Assembly (NCBI RefSeq): GCF_000234095.1
Contig: NZ_JH376797.1
Span: 412,595-476,594 of the forward strand
Source: Centipeda infelix ATCC 43532
GTDB lineage: Bacteria > Bacillota > Negativicutes > Selenomonadales > Selenomonadaceae
Length of the DNA: 64,000 nt
Direction of reading: 5' to 3'
Shown: positions 24,993 through 33,227 of the stretch, in pieces
Layout of the letters: every line of letters begins with the position of its first letter
How positions within the stretch are numbered: position 1 is the stretch's first letter
Notes under the pieces: model-generated
Seen by the model: the letters and a program-made list of their open reading frames with translations, nothing else
What the model was told of the DNA's origin: nothing
Database searches by the model: none
Made by a program: the position numbers and the translations under genes

Positions 24993-26147
24993 ATGCAGTT
25001 CATGGTGGCGAATGACAACGGGAATTCTGAGCAGGATCTGATAATCAACGGGCAGAGGATCAGCTCGCCGAATGTCTTTGCGCGTGTCGGGAAACTCACG
25101 AACTTAGACGAACTCAATCCGGAGTATATCCTGAAACATATCCACGACAATCTTATTGTCTCTGTGGATGGTGCGCTCTACTATGTCGGGGCGTATGCAA
25201 TGAGCAGCGGTCAACGCTGCCGGTCAATCACCGTTGGTGTCGATAATGACAAGGTGTCCAGCGATATTGTCTATGTAAACACGCTTGCGCATATCGCTGG
25301 GGAAGTAGTTGCAACCGCATTCAAGGAAAAGGGGCAGCTACCGGAGGAGGGCGAGGCTCTCAAAGCGCGTATCGACATGGCAACTGCGATTCCCGTATCT
25401 TATTACACCAAGGCAAAAGCCGCAGAGTTTGCGGAAAAGTTCATGCGAAAGCAGCATACCGTTACGGTGTATGTAGGAGCAAGGGAGTACGTTGTATTCC
25501 TTTCTTTTGACTTTGTGAAAGCTATTCCGGAAGGGGTCACAGCTGCACACGCTTTCATGGATCGGCCGGAACTGATTCACCAAGTCAAGAATCTATCGGC
25601 CAAGAAGTTTGAGACCCTGCGTATCTTGCACATTGCGATCGGCGAGGGGACGACGGAGTTCCCAATCACCACAGGCATTGCCTTTAAGCCGGATTTCATC
25701 ACAGGAACATTCAACGGCAATGGCCATGCAATCACAAGAGTGCTGGAAAGCTTCAAAAAGGACTTCGGGCTTCAAAGCGTGACCCGTCAGGACTTCTCGC
25801 GCTATGTGCGCGATACCGGACACAAGTATCATGATGCGGCCATGTCATATTTTATACCGGCACTCGAAGATGAAGCAGAGGATATTTTGAATATGGCCGA
25901 GCAGGTTCTTTCAAGAGCGAACAATGAGGTAGATATTGTGGCCGTATATGGAGGCGGCTCAATCCTCATGCGCGATGCATTGGAGAAACGGCTTTCTGCG
26001 TTCTGCAAGAGGGCAAAGATCCGCCTCGTATACATTGATGATCCAGAGGACGCAGTGTTTATCGAAGCTGATGGACTCAACGCATTCCTGAGCAGTAAGT
26101 TGTTTCAGGTTCTCAAGAACAATGCGATGAGCGGTGAGAAAGGATAA
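24993..26147 (+). CDS. parM: ParM/StbA-like actin-fold partition ATPase
   Basis: The ATG at 24993 is 7 bases from AAGGAGG. The 384-residue product has the actin-superfamily nucleotide motifs: NDNGNSEQDL at residues 5-14 (phosphate 1), IAIGEGTTEFPI near 215 (phosphate 2) and VYGGGSILM near 317 (adenosine). ParM-type proteins polymerise to push sister plasmids apart and are also found in integrative elements with an extrachromosomal stage. The following gene encodes an RHH-type adaptor, and a long inverted repeat lies in the leader, completing a ParMRC-like module. Confidence 0.88.
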   Translation: MQFMVANDNGNSEQDLIINGQRISSPNVFARVGKLTNLDELNPEYILKHIHDNLIVSVDGALYYVGAYAMSSGQRCRSITVGVDNDKVSSDIVYVNTLAHIAGEVVATAFKEKGQLPEEGEALKARIDMATAIPVSYYTKAKAAEFAEKFMRKQHTVTVYVGAREYVVFLSFDFVKAIPEGVTAAHAFMDRPELIHQVKNLSAKKFETLRILHIAIGEGTTEFPITTGIAFKPDFITGTFNGNGHAITRVLESFKKDFGLQSVTRQDFSRYVRDTGHKYHDAAMSYFIPALEDEAEDILNMAEQVLSRANNEVDIVAVYGGGSILMRDALEKRLSAFCKRAKIRLVYIDDPEDAVFIEADGLNAFLSSKLFQVLKNNAMSGEKG

Positions 26148-26152
26148 GAGCG

Positions 26153-26527
26153 ATGGCCAACGAAAAGAGCGTGATTGTCAAGTCCGTCTCTCTGGAGCGG
26201 ACGGAGGAGTTTGAGCGGTTTGTTGCGCGTCAGAAGAATTTCAGCCGGTCGATTCGTGTCCTGATCCAGCAAGCGATTTTTCAGCGCAATGGGGCAATCG
26301 TCGATATTTGGGAAGAGTACGAAAAAGCCGTGCGGGACAGTGTTTTCCGGAATCAGATGAACTCTGCTCCCTATGTAGAAGAAAAATCTGATCAGAGAGG
26401 AGGCTCTCCGGAGGAAGCGGCAATCCTTGACGAATCTTACCATGAGGAACCGTCAACAAGCCGCAGCCTGTCCAGGAGCGATGAGAAAACGGACAACGAT
26501 AACGGCATTCCAGAAGGGTATCAATGA
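26153..26527 (+). CDS. parR: ParR-like adaptor / RHH DNA-binding protein
   Basis: A 124-residue protein starting five bases after parM. The N-terminal part (SVSLERTEEFERFVARQ, then FSRSIRVLIQQAIF) fits a ribbon-helix-helix dimer domain, and the C-terminal 50 residues are acidic and Ser-rich, as expected for a ParR tail that contacts the filament. Identification rests on gene order, size and this pattern rather than on clear sequence identity. It probably binds the inverted repeat upstream of parM. Confidence 0.72.
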   Translation: MANEKSVIVKSVSLERTEEFERFVARQKNFSRSIRVLIQQAIFQRNGAIVDIWEEYEKAVRDSVFRNQMNSAPYVEEKSDQRGGSPEEAAILDESYHEEPSTSRSLSRSDEKTDNDNGIPEGYQ

Positions 26528-26534
26528 ATCCGCG

Positions 26535-26566
26535 CGGGGGCTGTCTGCCTAAAGGCAGCAGCCCTC
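26535..26566 (+). terminator. Terminator after parMR
   Basis: GGGCTG-T-CTGCC / GGCAGCAGCCC stem with one bulge and a TAAA loop, followed by TCTTTT. Confidence 0.82.
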
Positions 26567-26598
26567 TTTTACCGCCTGGAAGGTAGGCATCAGATTAG

Positions 26599-26627
26599 TT
26601 GCTCCTTTGCCTTGTTCGCGTTATAAT
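26599..26627 (+). promoter_or_regulatory. Promoter of the kinase pair
   Basis: TTGCTC (26599-26604), 17-base spacer, TATAAT (26622-26627). The -35 is embedded in TAGTTGC, which matches one half of the GCAACT-N6-AGTTGC operator, but no left half is present. Confidence 0.65.
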
Positions 26628-26644
26628 TGGAATAGGAGGCGAGG

Positions 26645-26872
26645 ATGATGGAGAAGATAACATATAAATATAATCCGTCGGATTATGACGAGATGCTTTG
26701 TGAATATATGACTGCGTTTTATCGGGCGTATGAGGAGAAGAACCGCGTTTTTATGATTTCTGAAATGGGGCATCTCTTTTCCGAAACGAAATATGCCATG
26801 AAAGAAGGGGATATTTCGTCAAGCGATCGTGAGGAAATGCTGACGTATTTTGGGGAGCTGCTTTATGCTTGA
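26645..26872 (+). CDS. Small partner protein of the HipA-like kinase
   Basis: A 75-residue acidic helical protein (ATG ATG after AGGAGGCGAGG). It contains MTAFYRAYEEKNRVFMISEMGHLFSETKYAMKEGDIS and ends within the start of the kinase gene (8-base overlap), so the two are translationally coupled. It has no helix-turn-helix, unlike HipB, yet its size and position fit an antitoxin or specificity factor. No named family is recognised. Confidence 0.65.
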   Translation: MMEKITYKYNPSDYDEMLCEYMTAFYRAYEEKNRVFMISEMGHLFSETKYAMKEGDISSSDREEMLTYFGELLYA

Positions 26873-27785
26873 TCTGCGTGATGTGAAATGGTTGCCGAAC
26901 CGCTTCGGTGGCTCTGAGAGTAAATGGACAATGGAGTATGAGGGAAAACTCTACATGGTGAAGTTTCCCGATCCGAACCGTGCGCCGAAGCATACGGCGC
27001 TGAGTTATATCAACAATCATTATTCGGAGTACATCGGCTGTCACATCTTTCAAATGCTTGGGATGCCATCGCAAAATACCTTTTTGGGGCGTGGAACGCC
27101 GCCCAACAGCAAGAGAGAAAAGACTGTTGTTGCCTGTGAGGTGTTCTGTCAGGATAAGCCCGGCTGCCTGATCGAGTTCAGCAAGTTTTTTCTGCATGAA
27201 ACAGACAGTGAAAAGCGCAAAAAGACAACGCTTGAAGATGTGATGAAGGTCATTGACGAGGATGTGACTATCAAAAACAAGGCGCAGATAAAAAATTTCT
27301 TCTGGGATATGTTTGTCGTAGATGCGCTGCTTGGAAATGGTGACCGACACCTGGATAATTGGGGGCTGATACAGTCGGAGGACGGTTCACTGTCCCCTGC
27401 GCCTGTATATGATTGTGGGTCAGCTCTTTCCCCTTTGTATTCTGACGAGCAAAAAATAACCCTTTTGGAAGACGCTGCGGGTTTTAAGAACACGGAATTC
27501 AATCTGTGTTCCGCATATCGCTATCAGGGGCGGCGCGTTCATTATCATGAGTTTTTCAAGAATCCGCCGGAAGACCTGCGCCAGGCCATCCAGCGCATTG
27601 TGCCTCGGATCAAAACGGCTGCTGCGCAGATCGACAACTTCATCGACCGCACAGAAGGGCTGTCGGATGTATCAAAAGCGTACATGAAAAAGTCGCTCAT
27701 GATGAGAAGGGAGCTGATCCTCCTTCCGGCACTCAAGTGCTGCAACGAAAAAGGTCATGCGTTTGTACGTGGAGGGGGCAGATAA
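26865..27785 (+). CDS. HipA-like Ser/Thr kinase
   Basis: The ATG at 26865 follows GGGGAG and overlaps the upstream stop. The 306-residue product has the HipA-type catalytic core: LLGNGDRHLDNWGL near residues 156-169 (catalytic HxDxxxxN-like loop) and PVYDCGSAL near 180-188 (metal-binding D-x-G). An N-terminal lobe with KLYMVKFPDP contains the putative ATP lysine. It is shorter than E. coli HipA (about 440) and closer in size to CtkA-like kinases. HipA kinases phosphorylate targets such as glutamyl-tRNA synthetase to arrest growth; the target here is unknown. Confidence 0.82.
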   Translation: MLDLRDVKWLPNRFGGSESKWTMEYEGKLYMVKFPDPNRAPKHTALSYINNHYSEYIGCHIFQMLGMPSQNTFLGRGTPPNSKREKTVVACEVFCQDKPGCLIEFSKFFLHETDSEKRKKTTLEDVMKVIDEDVTIKNKAQIKNFFWDMFVVDALLGNGDRHLDNWGLIQSEDGSLSPAPVYDCGSALSPLYSDEQKITLLEDAAGFKNTEFNLCSAYRYQGRRVHYHEFFKNPPEDLRQAIQRIVPRIKTAAAQIDNFIDRTEGLSDVSKAYMKKSLMMRRELILLPALKCCNEKGHAFVRGGGR

Positions 27786-27811
27786 TTCCATATCGGCCAA
27801 TTATATAGATG

Positions 27812-27850
27812 AAAATCACCGTGTCCTATCGTAGAACATGGTGATTTTTC
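27812..27850. terminator. Terminator after the kinase pair
   Basis: AAAATCACC (27812-27820) pairs with GGTGATTTT (27840-27848) around a 19-base loop, followed by TTC-TTTC. The outer A/T arms make it usable in both directions. Confidence 0.65.
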
Positions 27851-27896
27851 TTTCAAAACCTATACTTTTTAGGAGTTTGTAGATCGCCAATAAAAT

Positions 27897-27930
27897 ATGC
27901 TTCAAAAAGTCCTATCTACACTTTTGAAGC
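27897..27930. repeat. Inverted repeat upstream of the serine recombinase gene
   Basis: Arms ATGCTTCAAAAAG and CACTTTTGAAGCAT around TCCTATCTA are near-perfect inverted copies, with further TTCCAAAAG and TTTTTGAAA fragments on the right side. About 70 bases before the recombinase start, it is a candidate recombination (res-like) or operator site. Confidence 0.55.
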
Positions 27931-28001
27931 ATTCCAAAAGTGCAATGGAGTTTTTGAAACAAATATGATAAAATTCTAAGCAAAGGAGGGGAACTTGCAA
28001 A

Positions 28002-28607
28002 ATGAAGATTGGATACATCCGCGTTTCTGATAAAAAACAAAATCCTGATCGGCAGATTGAAAAGATGCTGGCCATCGGAATCGAAGAACGCTTCATTTTT
28101 GTCGATCGGCAAAGCGGGAAAGATTTTGCACGACCATCATACCAGTTGATGAAGCAGGTTCTCCGTGAGGGGGATCTGCTGTATTTGGACGCGCTAGATC
28201 GGCTCGGACGAGATTATGACGGGATCATTGAGGAATGGAAGGATATGACACGCAATATCGGCGTTGATATTGTGGTACTGGAGCAGGAATCCTTATTTGA
28301 CAGTAGGCGATTTCGGGAAATGGGGGAATTGGGGAAACTGATGGAAGATCAGTTTCTCAGTCTTTTGAGTTACGTTGCAGAACAGGAGCGCAACAAAATC
28401 CGGATGCGGCAACGTGAAGGAATCAATATTGCCCAGCGGAAAGGGGTTCGGTTCGGGCGACCGCGCGTCGAGATTACGAGGGAATTTCAAGATGTTGTAA
28501 AACAATGGCGAAACGGGGAGATTACCACAAAAGAGGCGATGCGTATATCCAACATGAAGCCGTCTACATTCTATCGACGGATAGGAGACTTAAAGGAGGA
28601 ACTGTGA
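28002..28607 (+). CDS. Serine recombinase (resolvase/invertase family)
   Basis: A 201-residue small serine recombinase: catalytic Ser9 in GYIRVSDKKQNPDRQ, the DALDRLGRDYDGI motif with conserved arginines near residues 66-72, a long E helix (LGKLMEDQFLSLLSYVAEQERNKIRMRQREG) split here by positions about 108-140, and a C-terminal helix-turn-helix (TKEAMRISNMKPSTFYRR). AAAGGAGGGG precedes the ATG. It is too small to be a large serine integrase of the TnpX type, so it more likely resolves multimers or inverts a segment, and the nearby inverted repeats are its likely site. Confidence 0.92.
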   Translation: MKIGYIRVSDKKQNPDRQIEKMLAIGIEERFIFVDRQSGKDFARPSYQLMKQVLREGDLLYLDALDRLGRDYDGIIEEWKDMTRNIGVDIVVLEQESLFDSRRFREMGELGKLMEDQFLSLLSYVAEQERNKIRMRQREGINIAQRKGVRFGRPRVEITREFQDVVKQWRNGEITTKEAMRISNMKPSTFYRRIGDLKEEL

Positions 28608-29122
28608 TGAAGAAGATCGTTTTGTTGTTGTTTTGTATGCTTATCTATATGCCGGCGACGTTTGCCTCAACATGGCAGGAGGATGTGGATGCCGTTACCA
28701 ACGATCCCCAGAAGATCTATGAGGTATATCGCGGAATGCCTTACGCAGACTTTGAAAAGGCATGGACAGATGTGCCAAATTGGAAGCGTAAGGAAATAAA
28801 GCCTCGTTGGCAGTTGTTTGAGAAGATCCTTGAAGGAAAGAAATCTCTACGGGAAGAGTTCCAAGTGATGGGAGACAAGACGAATGTGATCAGCATAGAA
28901 GTCGCATTCTTCACCAACGACAAGAAACTGTTGGATGAAATTTTCGATTATACGCGTTCCCGTCTCGCTCAAAAACTCGGCAACGATGGCCAGGTTGAAG
29001 GCTGTAACATTGATGATGCCGGATACGCAACCCTCATTACATGGCCAGGGACACATATTATGCTGACGCGCAGCCCTGACGAAAAAGGTGGGAAAACTTA
29101 CAATACGCGCATACGGTTCTAA
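28607..29122 (+). CDS. Small secreted protein of unknown function
   Basis: The ATG at 28607 overlaps the recombinase stop by one base and is preceded by AAAGGAGG. The 171-residue product has a signal peptide (about residues 1-20, core IVLLLFCMLIYMPATF, cleavage likely after FAS). A mature domain of about 150 residues contains YEVYRGMPYADFEKAW near the start. No cysteine pair or lipobox is present. It is unusual to find an exported protein coupled to a resolvase. No family is recognised. Confidence 0.72.
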   Translation: MKKIVLLLFCMLIYMPATFASTWQEDVDAVTNDPQKIYEVYRGMPYADFEKAWTDVPNWKRKEIKPRWQLFEKILEGKKSLREEFQVMGDKTNVISIEVAFFTNDKKLLDEIFDYTRSRLAQKLGNDGQVEGCNIDDAGYATLITWPGTHIMLTRSPDEKGGKTYNTRIRF

Positions 29123-29143
29123 ATTTCGCTTGCTGCTTGATGC

Positions 29144-29178
29144 AAAGAAGCCCTCTCACATAGAAAGGGCTTCTTTTT
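29144..29178. terminator. Bidirectional terminator between convergent genes
   Basis: Perfect 11-bp stem AAAGAAGCCCT / AGGGCTTCTTT with an 11-base loop and flanking A/T runs. It serves the secreted-protein gene on the plus strand and the relaxase gene on the minus strand. Confidence 0.9.
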
Positions 29179-29187
29179 GTATGTTGG

Positions 29188-32166
29188 TTATAGATCACGG
29201 TAGATTTGTTTGTTTGCTTCTTCTGCCTTGGCGGCCTCGGACATGAGCGTCCATGTTTTGAGCGCAGAGTTATCCTCCCGCATGGTTGCAACCAAACTCG
29301 CATAATGTGAGTTTCCGGAGACCGCTTCGGCGATGATAGCCGGTTTGTCTTTGGCTTTTACAGGGGCAGATACCTTATACTGTTGCGCGTTTTGCTTATC
29401 GCCCTGCACGGCTTTTGCGAGTGCCTCCATTTGCAGTTTTGCGCGGTTCATTTTTTCTGTCGCACGTTCCAGGCGCCTCTGCAACGCATCGCATTGTTCT
29501 TGATAAGGGGCGTTTTTCTTTATGATCCCAAGAGCAATATCTTTGATTTTCGCCTTTCCCTGCGGTGAGTCAATCTGTGTTGCCAGCCTCTTTTTCTGTT
29601 GCTCCAATTCGATCTTGCGGTTTGCTAAATCACGGATTCTTTGATTCAGGTCATCACGACGAGAAGCGAGTGCGCGGTATCGTTCCTGATATTCTGTGTA
29701 TCGGTCGCGATCCGCAGATGCCGGAACTGGCAGTTTCCGAAATTCTGCAATATCTTGCTCCAATTTTGCTTGATCGTTCTGCAGATAGCCTTCCTGCTTT
29801 TTCAATTCTCGGAGATCCTCGCGCAATTTTTTCAGCCCGCCCTTCGTATAGATATTGCTTGCCATCTGCAATGCACGATCCATAGACAGGACTTTCTTTT
29901 TCGCAGCTTCCAGCTGTTTTTGCAATCGCTCCGTTTCTTTCTTGTAGCCATAAAATCGTTTTCGTATGATGGAATAGAGCTGATGCGTTGTGTAGGTATC
30001 CTGCTGATTTTCTGCGTGCGTTTCTGCGAATAATCCTTGCTCCAATGCCCGCATAGATATTTCCAAGTTCTGCTCGGCTTTTGTGAGTTTTTTGCGAATC
30101 TGCGCATTAGCTTGCAACGTCTTGTGCGTAATTAGTTGAATCTGTTTCTGTATGTCCGTATTCTTCAATCGGATTTCTAAAGCGTCTATTTTATCTTGGA
30201 GCAGGTATTTATCATGTTGAAGGTTTGATAGCTTTTCATCGAGTGCCGGCAAGAGCTGTCGATAGGCGGCCAGTTCTTCATCTGTCGGATTTTTAGGCTC
30301 TTCCAGATTTTCTTTGAATTCCGTCCATCGCTGGATGTCCGACAGGATTTTTTTATACGTCTGATACGCATCTTTCTCCTCCTCCGTCATATACTCGATT
30401 TTCGCATTTTCTTGTGCATCAGCAACGGATATAAGCATCCGCTGCAGGTGCTCATGGGCATGTACGGCCTCAACGAAACTATCCCGCAGTTCGCCAATGT
30501 GTGAGGTTGCGTCATTTTCGCTCTCGATGAACTCATTTGATGATACGACTGCTTTGATGTTTTTCTTGAGCCGCCCTGTCTTCTCTTTTCGCTCATCTTC
30601 CTCCATTCCATGTGCAACAAGCTCGGCAGCAAAAAGCAAGTCTTGATATTCTTTCTTGTGGACACGATACTGCTTGATGCGCTGCACCTGCGGATTGCTG
30701 TCCTCGAGCACGCCATGCTTACTGATGTGCTCCTCCGGAATACGGTTCAAAAGATTTGCCAGTACAAGATCTCCGTTCATGCGGGCTTCCTGTTCCTGGG
30801 CTTTGAGGCTGCGATGGTCAACTCTTGCGCTGTGTCCGTACTTCTCCAATACACTGTTTACGATTTCTTCATAGGAAGCCCGTAAATGTGGGACATAGGT
30901 ACGGTCTGCCCATTTGCGATCTATGGGTGCTCCATGGCTGCGCATCGCTTCTTCCGTTTTGTTTTTTACGTTCTCACGCAGCGGATAGCGAAAGTAAGCG
31001 GATCGCTTCCGCTCTTTCTTTTTTTCGACCTCATCGACCAGCCGCGTGGAGAATACCAGGTGAACGTGAAGATTATGCGTCCCATCGGACATTGCGCCAA
31101 TTTTATCATGTACGGCGAGTGAGTAGTAGTGATCGGGCAGGTTCTCTTGGATGAATCTGTTGACGATCTCTAAATTCTGCTCAAGGGTCAATTCATTCTG
31201 TAATGCAAATTCCAGATCTTTATAACGAGCTGCGTTTTTAGGAGAGTAGCGGTCTGCTGCTCGAAAAAAGACGCTGGGCGAATCCTTCGCCCATTTTGGA
31301 AGATGGTGCTGCTTATAGACGCAATCTCCGCGCTCTGAATACGCCTTTTCACGGTTGATATACTCAACATGACGTTGTGCGTATATCGTATCCATGTTGC
31401 TTTCGATGTTATCTAGGATTCGCCTTGCGGTTCCTCGAGCATACTGTTTTCGTCCGTCAGATAAATCCCATCGCATAAAGGTATTGTGTGTGGCTCCGTC
31501 GTGTCCCAACTGACCACTCTCATCGCTTGACACCAACAGCGCAGCGTCCTCTGATCGAGTGCCATCCACAGAGAGTTTGGGCAGTTGACGCATTGTGGGT
31601 AGGGTTCCGATGGAAGCAGCTTTGGCATTTCCACGCTGATTTTCGTCAATGTCGGGCTTTGGAATGTTCTTGCGGACGACAACTCGTCCACCTTGTTCTC
31701 TAAATCGTTCTCGTTCATCCTGTTTCTCCTTTCGCTTCTTTTCAAGGATGCTCTGCATATTCGCATCTTTGAAAGTGACTGGCAGATCGGACAAAAGAGC
31801 AGCATGGATACATTTTGCTTTGAAGGCCAGACTGCCGTTCACTATCAAAGGCTCTGTCATGGTTTCTTTTGCGACCATGAGAGCAGTGGCGATTGTGTCA
31901 TAGGATGGATCATCCGTGACGACAATCCCTTTTTCTGTATTGGTGATTTTTCCGTAGGGACTTGAATAAAGCAGAACAGTCCGGCCATCAATCGCGTCTT
32001 TTTTTCGAGTTGATGAGATGACGTTATCCATGCTCTGAGGTTGGCGTTCATCTATGTTCTTAAACTTTCCTTCACGGTTGATATAGTCCGAGTGTTCGAC
32101 GGCTGAAATCTGCGTTTTCGTCTTTGGGCGCTTGTCATTCTTGACGGTAAAATGGTATAAAGCCAT
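29188..32166 (-). CDS. MobA/MobL-family relaxase with long coiled-coil tail
   Basis: Although the frame stays open upstream to 32511, the protein family begins at MALYHFTVKND, so the ATG at 32166 is chosen; GGGGAG lies 12 bases upstream. The 992-residue product has relaxase motifs of the MOBQ-like MobA/MobL group: an HSDYINREG segment near residue 25 and a three-histidine HNLHVHLVFS motif encoded near 31060-31090 that binds the metal for strand nicking. After the catalytic domain (about 450 residues) come about 500 residues of charged coiled coil. The enzyme nicks oriT and pilots the strand into the recipient. The spacer upstream is rich in palindromes and is the likely oriT. Confidence 0.9.
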   Translation of the reverse strand: MALYHFTVKNDKRPKTKTQISAVEHSDYINREGKFKNIDERQPQSMDNVISSTRKKDAIDGRTVLLYSSPYGKITNTEKGIVVTDDPSYDTIATALMVAKETMTEPLIVNGSLAFKAKCIHAALLSDLPVTFKDANMQSILEKKRKEKQDERERFREQGGRVVVRKNIPKPDIDENQRGNAKAASIGTLPTMRQLPKLSVDGTRSEDAALLVSSDESGQLGHDGATHNTFMRWDLSDGRKQYARGTARRILDNIESNMDTIYAQRHVEYINREKAYSERGDCVYKQHHLPKWAKDSPSVFFRAADRYSPKNAARYKDLEFALQNELTLEQNLEIVNRFIQENLPDHYYSLAVHDKIGAMSDGTHNLHVHLVFSTRLVDEVEKKKERKRSAYFRYPLRENVKNKTEEAMRSHGAPIDRKWADRTYVPHLRASYEEIVNSVLEKYGHSARVDHRSLKAQEQEARMNGDLVLANLLNRIPEEHISKHGVLEDSNPQVQRIKQYRVHKKEYQDLLFAAELVAHGMEEDERKEKTGRLKKNIKAVVSSNEFIESENDATSHIGELRDSFVEAVHAHEHLQRMLISVADAQENAKIEYMTEEEKDAYQTYKKILSDIQRWTEFKENLEEPKNPTDEELAAYRQLLPALDEKLSNLQHDKYLLQDKIDALEIRLKNTDIQKQIQLITHKTLQANAQIRKKLTKAEQNLEISMRALEQGLFAETHAENQQDTYTTHQLYSIIRKRFYGYKKETERLQKQLEAAKKKVLSMDRALQMASNIYTKGGLKKLREDLRELKKQEGYLQNDQAKLEQDIAEFRKLPVPASADRDRYTEYQERYRALASRRDDLNQRIRDLANRKIELEQQKKRLATQIDSPQGKAKIKDIALGIIKKNAPYQEQCDALQRRLERATEKMNRAKLQMEALAKAVQGDKQNAQQYKVSAPVKAKDKPAIIAEAVSGNSHYASLVATMREDNSALKTWTLMSEAAKAEEANKQIYRDL

Positions 32167-32476
32167 GCTGCTTTTATTCTCCCCGGCAGGTCGTGAAAAT
32201 CTTCGGAGCGGAGCGACGATAAGCGATAGCGCCAAGCTGCCAACGGCAGGTTCAGGGAGCGTAGGCGACCGACAAAAAAATTCGCCCGCGAAGCGGCGTA
32301 AGAATTGGGTCGAACGGCGTTTCAGCGTGCTGAAATGCATAAGTGAGCTTAGAGTAACTTCAGTTACTCCCATTCTATCAAAACAGGCACAATAAAGTGG
32401 GAAACAAACGGGAAACTTGATTCCCATTTTGAAAAAAATGGGAGCGTGCATGGTATACTCTGATTGAATCGTAACA
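32167..32476. other. Candidate oriT: palindrome-rich spacer between relaxase and accessory genes
   Basis: A 310-base divergent spacer holding several inverted repeats: TTTCAGC-GT-GCTGAAA (about 32320-32336), perfect palindrome GAGTAACTTCAGTTACTC (about 32350-32367), and CCCATTTT-GAAA-AAAATGGG (about 32423-32442). Also present are a CTGCC/GGCAG pair near 32240 and a GCCGCTTCGCGGGC-type repeat near 32283-32300. Short inverted repeats next to a divergently read relaxase gene are typical of MOBQ oriT regions. No nic site can be assigned by eye. Confidence 0.6.
32453..32458 (+). promoter_or_regulatory. Possible -10 of the accessory operon
   Basis: TATACT lies about 20 bases before the TTG start at 32477, downstream of the last hairpin of the oriT candidate. 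A TTGAAA at about 32429 would give a long 19-base spacer, so only the -10 is credible. Confidence 0.4.
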
Positions 32477-32800
32477 TTGGCGGCGGAGGATGTGGCGGCA
32501 GTGGAGAGCAATCAGCAGAAACTGGCACGCTTGAAGCGGCAGCTGGTTGAGACCAAAAAGCAGATGGATGTGGTTTCGGCAGATATGGATAAAGAGCGCA
32601 AAAGAATTCGATACGAAAAGCTTTTGCGTGTCGGTCTCATTGCGGAGGAAGCCGGTATTCTGGATTCCTACAATGAGAACGATCTATATCTGCTGTTTGT
32701 TATGAACCGCGACTATTTGTGCCAGCATGGGAAAATGGCTGCGTCCGGTGGATTTGCCTCCATGCATAATTTAGGGCAATCAGAGACGGAAAGGAAATGA
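32477..32800 (+). CDS. TraD/MobC-like relaxosome accessory protein
   Basis: A 107-residue protein beginning with a coiled coil (RLKRQLVETKKQMDVVSADMDKE split at residue 20) followed by RKRIRYEKLLRVGLIAEEAGI. This recalls the RK-x-R-(T/Y)-x-x-L-(I/L)-x-x-G-x-LVE-x-AG core of the small TraD/MobC relaxosome proteins found beside MobA/MobL relaxases. The start is uncertain: the TTG at 32477, or GTGs at 32492 and 32501 downstream of GGCGGAGG. It is divergent from the relaxase across the oriT candidate, exactly where such a helper is expected. Confidence 0.65.
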   Translation: MAAEDVAAVESNQQKLARLKRQLVETKKQMDVVSADMDKERKRIRYEKLLRVGLIAEEAGILDSYNENDLYLLFVMNRDYLCQHGKMAASGGFASMHNLGQSETERK

Positions 32801-32807
32801 TTCTACA

Positions 32808-33194
32808 ATGGCAAAAAAGAATGCGATGGATCGTCTTGCAAAAAAACAAGAGCAGTTGGAGGATTTGCTGACAAAGAAAAAGGATACCGAGGAACGTATT
32901 GAAAAAATACGAAAAGAAATGAGTGAGATCAACAACGCACAGAATAAAAAATGGACAGACGCGCTGCAAGCTGCCCTGAACAAAAACAGAAGTTCGATTG
33001 ATCTCGCACGCATACCCGTTGAGGATGTAGTTGCATGGCTGCAATCGCGCTCCAGTGAATTACCGCCGTTGCCATCGCAAGAAGCATCCGCAGAAGAATC
33101 CTCGGAAGCTTTTCCCGAGGAGAATCCTTCTGTGGGCGACTCTTCGCCATCTCCGCAGGAGAATGTTTATGCGTCCGAAAATACGATGCAGTAG
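32808..33194 (+). CDS. Coiled-coil protein of unknown function
   Basis: A 128-residue protein eight bases after the TraD/MobC-like gene. Residues 1-50 form a highly charged Lys/Glu coiled coil, residues 50-85 a short folded segment (SSIDLARIPVEDVVAWLQSR) and the rest a Ser/Pro/Glu-rich acidic tail. It is probably a second relaxosome accessory encoded in the same operon, but no family is recognised. Confidence 0.62.
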   Translation: MAKKNAMDRLAKKQEQLEDLLTKKKDTEERIEKIRKEMSEINNAQNKKWTDALQAALNKNRSSIDLARIPVEDVVAWLQSRSSELPPLPSQEASAEESSEAFPEENPSVGDSSPSPQENVYASENTMQ

Positions 33195-33227
33195 CTTTTG
33201 ACAAAAATGCGGCGAGGGTGATAATAT

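Noticed and set aside
26591..26604. Third copy of the GCAACT-N6-AGTTGC operator before the kinase pair
   Set aside because: Only the right half (TAGTTGC) is present; GCATC on the left is at the wrong spacing.
32167..32511. Upstream 115-residue extension of the relaxase frame
   Set aside because: The extension runs through the palindromic spacer and promoter of the divergent gene, while family proteins begin at MALYHFTVKND.
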